From contig JAPYSU010000023.1 of NCBI GenBank assembly GCA_029936425.1, positions 1 through 35,026 on the forward strand: 35,026 nucleotides of DNA, in the 5' to 3' direction. The stretch comes from Litorimonas sp. (lineage in GTDB: Bacteria; Pseudomonadota; Alphaproteobacteria; Caulobacterales; Maricaulaceae). Made by a program: the position numbers and the translations under genes. Below are positions 1 through 6,691 of this stretch, one piece after another (within the stretch, counting starts at the first letter, position 1; each line of letters starts with the position of its first letter). Below the pieces are notes generated by a model. It did not search any database. It saw nothing but the letters and a program-made list of their open reading frames with translations, and had not been told where the DNA came from.

Positions 1-78
1 GCTGCGATATAAACCGCCGCCGCGTGGTGAGAGCCGCGTAAAACATATTTCCCTTGGTCTCCATCGCGGAGATCACCA

Positions 79-151
79 CGCGGGCAGTCCACTTTATTCA
101 AGGACGAACGCAAAGGCTGACCCCAAGATGGGCAGCAGGACAAAACGCTTG
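79..151 (-). repeat. Left copy of a dispersed 73-bp repeat
   Basis: Positions 79-113 are identical, base for base over 35 bp, to the reverse complement of 34972-35006. The similarity continues without a gap through 114-151 against 34934-34971, where I count 26 of 38 matching positions. The two copies therefore point in opposite directions, both outward. On the minus strand the block can be read in a frame containing LRSSLNKVDCPRG, which starts at an ATG at 159 and stays open to the window edge. Another frame ends in AFVLE followed by a stop. Both readings recur in the right copy, so I cannot tell whether the unit codes for anything. The rest of 1-203 holds no gene I can support. Confidence 0.75.
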
Positions 152-203
152 GGCGCATGATTTCTACCTCCTCAGATTTCCCTCCCTTTAGAGAAAGGCC
201 CCC

Positions 204-599
204 ATGAAAAACTTTTCCCGCATTTTACGACCCAAAGCTCATGAAATAGAGGCCGTGCGGCTTCAAACAGAAAAAGCGCGTCTGGACAAATTGGGCGGGC
301 GCGCCGGATCAAGAAAAGAGAGGGCCGCCCGGCTGAGTCACGAAGAATGGGCCCGACAGCTCCCCGCGCCCACGGCCGAAGAAAACCGCGAATTTATGAA
401 CCGGACTGAAAACAAGGCCCATGAAATCGTCATGAGGGCCGCACAGGAGATTTTGGAACACTATCGCGAGGCAAAGGAAAACCTCGGCGCAAAACCCCAT
501 CACGTTATCGCCGCTCTGCAATTGACGGACAGCGTCGCGGCAGAGCGGGACGCTCTTTTAGCCAAATATGGTCACCCTCACCGAAAGAACGCAAAATGA
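204..599 (+). CDS. Hypothetical protein, first of two overlapping paralogs
   Basis: This 131-aa, charged, Glu/Arg/Lys-rich protein has no signal peptide or membrane segment and is probably cytoplasmic and helical. I do not recognise the family. The start is supported by AGAAAGG just upstream of the ATG. Its best comparison is the next gene: EAVRL(x2)EKAR falls at residues 16-26 in both, a Trp at residue 49 in both, and Pro54, Glu60, Glu69, Glu74, Leu84 and Tyr87 also align without a gap. The pair is therefore a tandem duplication. The stop overlaps the next start as ATGA, which suggests translational coupling and perhaps a complex of the two products. No function can be assigned. Confidence 0.75.
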   Translation: MKNFSRILRPKAHEIEAVRLQTEKARLDKLGGRAGSRKERAARLSHEEWARQLPAPTAEENREFMNRTENKAHEIVMRAAQEILEHYREAKENLGAKPHHVIAALQLTDSVAAERDALLAKYGHPHRKNAK

Positions 600-994
600 G
601 ACACACCCTTTCCAAAAAAGAGGCCCTTCGCCGCGAAAAAGAGGCGGTGCGCCTTGAGGTCGAGAAAGCCCGTTTTGCGCAAACCCGCTTGAACGACCCG
701 TCATCCGAAAGGCTTTCCGACGGGCTGACCTATAGCCAGTGGCATGACTATCGCCCGGACACGCCAAGCGCGGAATGGGATCACATTGTCGAAATGGCGG
801 AAAGACGCTTTTACGAACTGATTCTGGAGGTTTTGGAAAACCTTCTGACATTTTACGACTTTCAATGTGAGCGGGGTCATACCAATATTGCCCGCCTGCT
901 TTCAGACTTACGCGAGACTCGAAGCCGAGAGGATCGCACGGCTTTTTTTCGGCAAGACGGATTTAAATCGAAATGTCGTTTTTATTGGTCCTGA
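596..994 (+). CDS. Hypothetical protein, second of two overlapping paralogs
   Basis: This 132-aa protein starts in the ATGA overlap with the preceding gene. It is collinear with that gene over at least the first 87 residues: EAVRLEVEKAR at 16-26, Trp49, Pro54, Glu60, Tyr87. Its tail (RQDGFKSKCRFYWS) is unlike that of the partner and is more aromatic and basic. A second open frame begins inside it at 867 and runs to 1091; part of that frame (LEAERIARLF) vaguely resembles the partner's AAERDALLAK, so a frameshift near the 3' end cannot be excluded, although the annotated frame aligns just as well. Family and function are unknown. The following 210 bp to 1204 show nothing I can identify. Confidence 0.65.
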   Translation: MRHTLSKKEALRREKEAVRLEVEKARFAQTRLNDPSSERLSDGLTYSQWHDYRPDTPSAEWDHIVEMAERRFYELILEVLENLLTFYDFQCERGHTNIARLLSDLRETRSREDRTAFFRQDGFKSKCRFYWS

Positions 995-1204
995 AGGTGT
1001 CGGAGCAAATCTTAAGACGCAGGGGCTTTTTCGAACACCAAGACGGAGATTTTCTACCCATCCGGGTGAGGGTTCTAAAACTTATGCTTAATAACTCCCC
1101 AACGCCTGTTTAATTAAATTTTATCGCTCTTTGTGTAGAGACGGAACAGGTTGGATCGGTATTGCCGGTTTGACGGACTGGGCGGCTTTTGCGTAATATC
1201 GGGT

Positions 1205-1414
1205 ATGACAGAAAATTCCCCCGATAAAACAAACGAAGAAAAGCCGGAGAAAAAGGTTTTAAGCCCCGCCGCAAAGCGGGCCTTGGCCGAAGCCGAAGCG
1301 CGCCGCAAGGCGCGTGAGGACACAGACCGTCCGGCGGAAACCTCCGGCCCGAAAGGTGTGGAGCCCACGCGCTACGGCGATTGGGAACGGGGTGGCATCG
1401 CCTATGACTTTTAA
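1205..1414 (+). CDS. DUF1674 / SDHAF4-type succinate dehydrogenase assembly factor
   Basis: This is a 69-aa protein. The C-terminal motif GPKGVEPTRYGDWERGGIAYDF-type signature (residues 48-69; key residues Gly48-Pro49, Glu53-Pro54-Thr55-Arg56-Tyr57-Gly58-Asp59-Trp60, terminal Asp68-Phe69) is diagnostic of DUF1674. The eukaryotic member, SDHAF4/Sdh8, binds flavinylated SdhA and protects it before it joins SdhB. The N-terminal half is a charged, Ala/Glu/Arg-rich linker. I place the start at the ATG at 1205. An in-frame TTG at 1151 would add 18 residues with no resemblance to the family. The ribosome binding site is weak. There is no sdh gene in the window, so the gene is a stand-alone unit here. 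Confidence 0.85.
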   Translation: MTENSPDKTNEEKPEKKVLSPAAKRALAEAEARRKAREDTDRPAETSGPKGVEPTRYGDWERGGIAYDF

Positions 1415-1505
1415 GTCAGGGCGAAACACGTCCCGCACAAGTTAAAGAGCGGGTGAGCAGGCAGGAGACCTTCCATTCGCAGGTGAAATGAAATGGGAGT
1501 GGCAA

Positions 1506-2585
1506 ATGCCGATTAAATCTATCATGGGCGCCGTCAGCGTACTGGGTCTGTTAAGTCTTGGCGGCGCGGCAAATGCCGGACATTGTAATGGCCCGGACTG
1601 TCGCCCGGGGGTCAGCTATATTCAGGGGCCGCCCTTGCAGTTCGGCCCTGTGACGGTTCAGGACAATCGTCCGATGGGACATTTGCGCAGCATTCAGTTT
1701 CAGCGGTCGCCCCATATTTCCATCATGCGCGTGCATAGCCTCGAAGCCGGTCCCGGCCTGTCGGATGCCCCGGTCGCCTTTACGGGCGGATGTCATCCAG
1801 AATCGACGCAATATTGCCGACAGGATGCAGGCATTCCCGTGGATGTAGAGCTCTTTGCAACGCCGCAGCCCGCCCCTGGCTATACGGGTCAGGTGTCCAT
1901 CCCGACGACATATAGCTATAGTTCGCAACAGGTGGATCGATCTTTATTCCAGCCCCGCCAATATGGCGACGCCGGATTTGTCCCGGGCATTGCTCATATC
2001 CCGACCTCTATTGTGGATCGCAGCGTGGAAAATGCGGATCGGGCGCTAAATTCAGGCCGAACTGTTCCGCAGCCCCATGTCAGCGGCGGATATGCCCCCC
2101 GCCCCTCCATGATGAGACAAAATTTTGGCCGCGTTCAAGCGCCGCCCCCGCCGCCCGCCTATTCTCAGCAGGTGGGCATTCCTGAAACCTATGCGTTTGG
2201 GCAAACGCCTTCCTATTCACCGGCCCCGCCGCCTCCGGCCTATTCGCAACAGGTCGGCATTCCGGAAACCTATGCCTTTCAGCCTCAGCCGCAATCTCTT
2301 CCGGCGCCTCGTTATAGCGCGGGCGGATTAGCCGGCGCTCCGGTGCTGCAAAAGAACGGCACATATGGCTCCACCGTCGGCGCGGACGGAACCTATTGGG
2401 AAAAAGTGTCCGGCCCGACCTTTTTCGGAGATACAATGGCAACGCAGGTCATCTGTAAACGCAAGGTCGAAACTCAAGTCGTCAATCCTGTGGTGGGCGT
2501 GCCCGTTCCAACCTGCGACACGGCGCAGCCTCATGCGCCGCATCAAGGACATGTGTCTCCGTCCTATCCCGGATGGACTTATTAA
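1506..2585 (+). CDS. Secreted Pro/Tyr/Gln-rich protein with internal repeats
   Basis: This is a 359-aa exported protein. Starting at the ATG at 1506 gives a textbook signal peptide (Lys4, hydrophobic core, ANA/G cleavage after residue 24) and places GGGAG six bases upstream. The upstream ATG at 1488 has a Shine-Dalgarno sequence too close to use. The mature part has low complexity: PPPPP-type stretches and an imperfect 27-residue repeat whose core AYSQQVGIPETYAF occurs at residues 218-231 and 245-258, with a degenerate relative (GQVSIPTTYSYSSQQV) earlier. The C-terminal third (GTYGSTVGADGTYWEKVSG onward) is more globular and holds two cysteines. It resembles the next gene in composition and may be an envelope or surface protein. 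I do not recognise the family. Confidence 0.8.
   Translation: MPIKSIMGAVSVLGLLSLGGAANAGHCNGPDCRPGVSYIQGPPLQFGPVTVQDNRPMGHLRSIQFQRSPHISIMRVHSLEAGPGLSDAPVAFTGGCHPESTQYCRQDAGIPVDVELFATPQPAPGYTGQVSIPTTYSYSSQQVDRSLFQPRQYGDAGFVPGIAHIPTSIVDRSVENADRALNSGRTVPQPHVSGGYAPRPSMMRQNFGRVQAPPPPPAYSQQVGIPETYAFGQTPSYSPAPPPPAYSQQVGIPETYAFQPQPQSLPAPRYSAGGLAGAPVLQKNGTYGSTVGADGTYWEKVSGPTFFGDTMATQVICKRKVETQVVNPVVGVPVPTCDTAQPHAPHQGHVSPSYPGWTY
2157..2279 (+). repeat. In-frame 42-bp direct repeat within the secreted protein gene
   Basis: Two 42-bp units at 2157-2198 and 2238-2279 lie 81 bp (27 codons) apart. They encode the same 14 residues, AYSQQVGIPETYAF, but use different synonymous codons at several positions. The duplication is therefore old and held at protein level. 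Each unit is preceded by a run of proline codons. Confidence 0.85.
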
Positions 2586-2766
2586 GCGCATCGGGACTTC
2601 AGGGCCTGGATAACCGGCTCTGATTCCCGCGAAAAGAGAATCAAATTGTGCGCGGCCCAGCGCCGCGCGATACTCCAGTCAGACTGTGAGCCCGGCAGGA
2701 CGCCGCTCCGAAAGATCGCTGCCCAAGCGGGGTCCTGTCTGACGTTCAACAAAAAGGTGGATGATG

Positions 2767-3351
2767 ATGTCCCGAATTTTAAAAACAGCAATCTTAAGCG
2801 CCGCCAGCCTGGCTTTAGCGGCAGCGGCAAATGCAGGCGATTACGGTCAGACCTATGGCCCGTCTGTTTATGGCCAGTCCTCTTATAGCCAATCTACTTA
2901 TGGCGGCGTCATGTCACAATATGAGGCCAGCGCCCGTTACGGATCCGGCTCTATCAGCGACAGCTATACAGACGGCAATGTCGAGATATATGGCTTTTCC
3001 GGAACTCTGCCCGGTTTGGGCCATAATGAAAGCCTGCAGGCAACAAATTGCCCGACGGCCGTTTACAATCCCGAAGGCGGACGGGTTCTGGGCTGCTATA
3101 ATGTTGTGAAGCCTGTCCCGAAGACAACTTATTACCGCATTGTGCGCCCGGTGATTTATGTGCGTTACCCGGTTTGCTGCGCGCCGATTTCGCCGCCGCC
3201 CCCGCCGCCGCGCCCTTGTTGTATTGCCCCTCCACCTCCGCCGCCCGCTCCAAAGCCGTGCTGTGTAGCGCCCCCGCCCCCGCCGCCGCCTTGCTATAGC
3301 GGATGCGCGCCGGTGCATATTAGCGCCAGTCGTTACGGGTCAGCTTGGTAA
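2767..3351 (+). CDS. Secreted Pro/Cys-rich protein
   Basis: This is a 194-aa exported protein. Three ATG codons stand in a row at 2761, 2764 and 2767. The third is preferred because AAGGTGG then has normal spacing and the signal peptide reads MSRILK-hydrophobic-AAANA/GDY with cleavage after residue 23. The mature N-terminus is rich in Tyr, Gly, Ser and Gln (YGQ/YSQ motifs), like the preceding gene. The C-terminal third alternates polyproline runs with CC pairs (CCAP, RPCC, KPCC, PPPCYSGC), giving many Cys that could form disulfides in the periplasm or outside the cell. Composition and signal peptides suggest the two neighbours are related envelope proteins. No known domain is visible. Confidence 0.8.
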   Translation: MSRILKTAILSAASLALAAAANAGDYGQTYGPSVYGQSSYSQSTYGGVMSQYEASARYGSGSISDSYTDGNVEIYGFSGTLPGLGHNESLQATNCPTAVYNPEGGRVLGCYNVVKPVPKTTYYRIVRPVIYVRYPVCCAPISPPPPPPRPCCIAPPPPPPAPKPCCVAPPPPPPPCYSGCAPVHISASRYGSAW

Positions 3352-3361
3352 GAAATTTTTT

Positions 3362-3397
3362 GATCCCTCAGCCTTTCGGATTGAGGGGTCTTTCATT
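3362..3397 (+). terminator. Rho-independent terminator
   Basis: The stem GATCCCTCA/TGAGGGGTC (9 pairs including one G-T) closes an 11-base loop. It is followed on the plus strand by TTTCATTT. It lies 10 bp after the Cys/Pro-rich gene and directly before the convergent pyrF stop. On the minus strand the stem is followed by A-rich sequence, so it looks one-directional. Confidence 0.65.
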
Positions 3398-4086
3398 TAG
3401 GATTTCATGTTTTCAAGAACATTGATCACGGCTTGGCGCGGGTTGCTCGCCGCGGTGATCGGACGGCCCACGACCAGATGCGACGCCCCGTTTTTCAGCG
3501 CGTCTCCGGGTGTGGCGATCCGTTTTTGATCGCCCGCCTCTCCGCCCGGCAGACGGACGCCAGGGGTCACAATCAGGAAATCTTTGGGAACCACAGCTCT
3601 AATGGCGGCGGCTTCGAGCGGCGAAGATACCACTCCGTCCATGCCGGCTTCGACCGCTTGCTCCACGCGGCGCATGACGAGCGTTTTTGCATCCTCGTGA
3701 TATCCGATCGCTTCGAGAGCCGATTTATCAAGAGAGGTCAGAACAGTGACGCCGAGAAGTTTCAGCGGGCTCTCGCCTCGCCCGGCGACGGCGCTTTGCA
3801 TCACATCCGGACGGGCGTGAACAGTCAGCAGGTCTGCGCCTAATCCGGCAATAGACCGCGTGGCCTTTTCAACGGTCGCCCCAATATCATGGAGTTTGAA
3901 ATCATAGAAAACGTTTTTACCCTGCGCTTTCAGGCGCTGGCCAAATTCAACGCCCCCGATGGGCAGAAGCTGGAGCCCGACCTTATAGCTGGACACCGTC
4001 TCGCCAAGGGCCTCTACCATGCCTTCCGCTTCAGAAACTGTCGGAAGGTCAAGCGCGACATATAATCTGGGATCAGCCACCGTCAT
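3397..4086 (-). CDS. pyrF: Orotidine 5'-phosphate decarboxylase
   Basis: This 229-aa enzyme makes UMP from OMP in the last step of de novo pyrimidine synthesis. The catalytic DxKxxD motif is present as YDFKLHDI, with Asp62, Lys64 and Asp67. ALDLP near residue 13 supplies the ligand-contacting Asp, Lys35 sits in SSYKVGLQLL, and VVGRPIT near the C-terminus is the phosphate-binding loop. The length is normal for the bacterial group. The start lies one base after the stop of the upstream SDR gene (TGACATG) and is preceded by AAAGG, so the two are co-transcribed and probably translationally coupled. Confidence 0.97.
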   Translation of the reverse strand: MTVADPRLYVALDLPTVSEAEGMVEALGETVSSYKVGLQLLPIGGVEFGQRLKAQGKNVFYDFKLHDIGATVEKATRSIAGLGADLLTVHARPDVMQSAVAGRGESPLKLLGVTVLTSLDKSALEAIGYHEDAKTLVMRRVEQAVEAGMDGVVSSPLEAAAIRAVVPKDFLIVTPGVRLPGGEAGDQKRIATPGDALKNGASHLVVGRPITAASNPRQAVINVLENMKS

Positions 4087-4087
4087 G

Positions 4088-4885
4088 TCAGACCTTTCGG
4101 AATTTCTCGGAGTTCTTGGACATTAATTTCTGGGTGACGGTCATAGGAAGCGCCCGTCCTAAAAGGGCGATGAACTTATTTACCCGTCCGGAAATGAAGA
4201 CGGCCCGGTTTCTTTCCAAGGCTTCATATCCCATCTCGGCACAGACATCGGCGTCCATCACCATGTAATCCGGCAATCTGTTGATCGCCTCTCTTGTGCC
4301 GTTCACATCGTGAAACTCTGTAATCGTAAAGCCGGGACAAAGCGCGCTGACATGAACGCCTGTGCCTTCCAATTCCATATTCAGGCTCTCGGAAAATTTG
4401 ATAAGAAAGGACTTCACTGCGGCGTATAAAGTATGGCCCTTGGATCCCGGCATGTGTCCGGCCAAAGATGCCACGTTCATTATGCGGCCAAAGCCCCGCT
4501 CTACCATACCCGGCGCGAGTTTCCGGGCTAGTTCACAGGGAGCCGTCGCCATAAGCTGGATAAAATTGGCATGTGCGTCCCAATCGCTCTCCAGATACTG
4601 ACCGGGATGTCCATAACCCGCATTATTGATCAGGCCGTCAATCTGAATGGACTTTTTATTGATAGCGGCAATCAGTTTATCAATGGCGTCTTTCTCAAAT
4701 AGATCCGATTTAAAGACATAGCTTTCCGCGTCAAAAGAGTCTTTTAATTCCTTTGCCAAAACCTTCATTGGCGCCACGCGCCGGGCGCATAAGACAAGGT
4801 CCCATCCGCGAGAGGCATATTCCCGCGCCAAGGCCGCGCCCAATCCTGCAGAAGCGCCGGTTATGAGGATAGTAGGACGAGTCAT
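4088..4885 (-). CDS. Short-chain dehydrogenase/reductase, NADP-type
   Basis: This is a 265-aa classical SDR. It has the cofactor loop TGASAGLG (9-16), the NNAG motif (87-90) and a catalytic Ser140, Tyr154, Lys158 set (YAAVK). Arg35-Arg36 after the second strand favours NADP(H). The C-terminal part (RVNKFIALLGRALP) resembles the DltE/YqjQ-like group of SDRs, whose substrates are mostly unknown. I use the ATG at 4885; an in-frame GTG at 4894 would add three residues, and neither start has a good ribosome binding site. The gene is first in a unit with pyrF and divergent from the lipoprotein gene. The substrate cannot be predicted. Confidence 0.88.
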   Translation of the reverse strand: MTRPTILITGASAGLGAALAREYASRGWDLVLCARRVAPMKVLAKELKDSFDAESYVFKSDLFEKDAIDKLIAAINKKSIQIDGLINNAGYGHPGQYLESDWDAHANFIQLMATAPCELARKLAPGMVERGFGRIMNVASLAGHMPGSKGHTLYAAVKSFLIKFSESLNMELEGTGVHVSALCPGFTITEFHDVNGTREAINRLPDYMVMDADVCAEMGYEALERNRAVFISGRVNKFIALLGRALPMTVTQKLMSKNSEKFRKV

Positions 4886-4923
4886 AGAGGTCACGGTTTT
4901 GTAAGTGGTAAATTATGTTCAAG

Positions 4924-4942
4924 CTGTTAGCTTATCTAACAG
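4924..4942. promoter_or_regulatory. Perfect 7-bp inverted repeat overlapping a ribosome binding site
   Basis: CTGTTAG and CTAACAG flank a 5-base spacer. The right arm runs into the AGGAG (4941-4945) of the lipoprotein gene. It lies in the 57-66 bp between divergent genes. It could be an operator for a dimeric repressor or an mRNA hairpin that masks the ribosome binding site. No dedicated regulator is adjacent. Confidence 0.4.
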
Positions 4943-4951
4943 GAGTTTCAA

Positions 4952-5254
4952 GTGCGGAGCCAATTCATGTGGAAATATTTAATAGGTCTAGCAAGCATTT
5001 TGATGCTCCAAGCTTGCCAGACAACGGCTAACCCCGACCCCTATATGGAGTTTGACTGTGCGCAATTGCGCGCCTTGTCAGACAGTGAAAGACCTGTGGA
5101 TCCCTTCCTGTCCCATCAGGTTGGGCCTGACCCCCAATCCGGCCTGATAGGGGACAGACAAGGGCTTCAGACTGAGCGAGATGTTGCCGTGTCTGATCGC
5201 GATGACGAAGCGCGAGCCATTCGCGCCGCTTACCGTACGAAAAATTGTCATTAA
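4952..5254 (+). CDS. Small predicted lipoprotein
   Basis: This is a 100-aa exported lipoprotein of unknown function. The signal sequence ends in the lipobox LQAC, so Cys22 (from the GTG start) is the likely lipidated residue. I keep the GTG at 4952 because AGGAG stands six bases before it. The ATG at 4967 also gives a working, shorter signal and has GGAG in front, so either is possible. The mature part is short, acidic and Asp/Arg-rich, and ends ...AAYRTKNCH with a second cysteine. It lies 16 bp before the hydroxylase gene and is probably co-transcribed with it. No domain is recognised. Confidence 0.75.
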   Translation: MRSQFMWKYLIGLASILMLQACQTTANPDPYMEFDCAQLRALSDSERPVDPFLSHQVGPDPQSGLIGDRQGLQTERDVAVSDRDDEARAIRAAYRTKNCH

Positions 5255-5270
5255 TTTTCGGATAAATTAA

Positions 5271-6071
5271 ATGGATAATTCAGCCCTCATCCGGATCGGC
5301 ATTTTTGCCGGAGCGCTCATTCTATTTTCAAGCCTGGAAGCACTCTTCCCTCGCCGTGAACGATTGCAAGGAAGGTTTCGGCGGTGGGTCACGAACCTCT
5401 CGCTAGTTATTTCCGGTACGCTTAGCTTGATGATACTAGGCCCGTTAATCGCTGTCGGCGTCGCGGCTTGGACGGCGCAAAATGGATGGGGCGTGTTAAA
5501 TTTAATCGATCTGCCCCTTTGGATGGATTTTATAATAGCTTTTCTAGTCTTGGATTTTTCGATTTGGCTACAACATGTGGCGACGCATAAAATCCCGATC
5601 CTTTGGCGCCTCCACAAGGTTCACCACGCAGACCGAGATTTGGACGCCAGTTCAGGCGTCAGGTTTCACCCGATTGAAATTTTATTTTCCATGCTGTTCA
5701 AATGCGTGATTGTTTTATGGCTAGGCCCGACTGTTTTTGCTGTTGTCATTTTCGAAATTGTCCTCAATGCAACCGCAATTTTCAGTCACGCCAATTTGAA
5801 GCTTCCGCAACTTCTCGATAAAGGCTTGAGGAAATTAATTGTCACGCCGGATATGCACCGCGTCCATCACTCTGTCATTATGCGCGAAAGCCAGACCAAT
5901 TATGGATTTAACTTTTCATTCTGGGACAGGCTCTTTGGTACCTATCAGTCTGAGCCCGCCAAAGGCCAGACGCAAATGATTTTGGGTCTCGAAGAAGCCC
6001 AGGTAAAAGCAACCCAGTCTCTTGGCTGGAGCCTTTGGCTCCCCTTCAGACGGTCAAATCCGATGCTATAA
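5271..6071 (+). CDS. Sterol desaturase / fatty acid hydroxylase family protein
   Basis: This is a 266-aa integral membrane di-iron enzyme. The histidine boxes of the superfamily are visible in order: HVATH (102-106), HKVHH (115-119), RFHP (131-134), FSHAN with His173, and HRVHH (196-200). Hydrophobic segments around residues 8-22, 42-68, 84-100 and 136-170 form the membrane part. Members hydroxylate or desaturate lipids such as sterols, fatty acids, carotenoids and ether lipids. This one belongs to the bacterial group with the NYGFNFSFWDRLFGTY motif after the last His box, whose substrates are mostly unassigned. The preceding gene is a lipoprotein 16 bp upstream. The substrate is not predictable from sequence alone. 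Confidence 0.9.
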   Translation: MDNSALIRIGIFAGALILFSSLEALFPRRERLQGRFRRWVTNLSLVISGTLSLMILGPLIAVGVAAWTAQNGWGVLNLIDLPLWMDFIIAFLVLDFSIWLQHVATHKIPILWRLHKVHHADRDLDASSGVRFHPIEILFSMLFKCVIVLWLGPTVFAVVIFEIVLNATAIFSHANLKLPQLLDKGLRKLIVTPDMHRVHHSVIMRESQTNYGFNFSFWDRLFGTYQSEPAKGQTQMILGLEEAQVKATQSLGWSLWLPFRRSNPML

Positions 6072-6142
6072 TCTCTCTTGAGGAATAACTTCATTTAAAG
6101 GATAGTTCAGCAGGTCCTATTCTGGAAAGTCAGGAGATAAGT

Positions 6143-6691
6143 ATGCTGTGGGTGACTCTCGGAATTTTGATGTTGCTGTCCGTTCTCGTCATAATCATCT
6201 ATAATCAACTGGTGCAAAGTCGGCAGCTCGTTGAAAATGGATGGTCTGATATCGAAGTGCAGCTTAAACGGCGGGCGGATCTTATTCCCCGTTTAGTAGA
6301 TACTGTAAAAGGATATGCCGGCCACGAGCGCAAATTATTCTCCGAGGTTATTGAGAAACGCAATGCAGCTTTAGCAGCCGGAGATAAAACTGATGCCCGC
6401 GCCTCCGCTGAAGGAGCTCTACAAAAACCTGTCGGACGTCTCATTGCTTTGGCAGAAGATTATCCGGAGCTTAAAGCCTCTGGCAACTTCCTGGATCTAC
6501 AAAATGAACTTTCTGAAACCGAAGATAAAATCGAAATGTCTCGGCGTTTCTATAATGGTGCAGTTAGAGCGCTGAACACTAAAATAGAATCTATTCCAAA
6601 TAATTTCGTGGCCGGGTCATTTGGGTTTAAAAAACGCGATTATTTTGACATCGACGACTCCGACTACACCGTGCCGGAGGTAAATCTGTGA
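6143..6691 (+). CDS. lemA: LemA family protein
   Basis: This 182-aa protein has one N-terminal membrane helix (about 2-20) followed by the LemA helical domain: NQLVQSRQLVENGWSDIEVQLKRR, LIPRLVDTVKGYAGHE and FVAGSFGFKKRDYFD are typical blocks. AGGAGA precedes the start. The last codon overlaps the next gene's start as GTGA. LemA proteins are commonly encoded next to DUF2207 or TPM/Rhomboid-type membrane proteins, as here. Their biochemical role is still unsettled; envelope roles have been suggested. Confidence 0.93.
   Translation: MLWVTLGILMLLSVLVIIIYNQLVQSRQLVENGWSDIEVQLKRRADLIPRLVDTVKGYAGHERKLFSEVIEKRNAALAAGDKTDARASAEGALQKPVGRLIALAEDYPELKASGNFLDLQNELSETEDKIEMSRRFYNGAVRALNTKIESIPNNFVAGSFGFKKRDYFDIDDSDYTVPEVNL

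Noticed and set aside
867..1091. 74-codon ORF overlapping the second paralog gene
   Set aside because: It could be the tail of a frameshifted gene, but the annotated frame aligns as well with its paralog, so a frameshift is not supported.
2080..2442. Arg-rich minus-strand ORF over the secreted protein gene
   Set aside because: It is antisense to Pro-rich coding sequence; high Arg/Gly content is a codon shadow.
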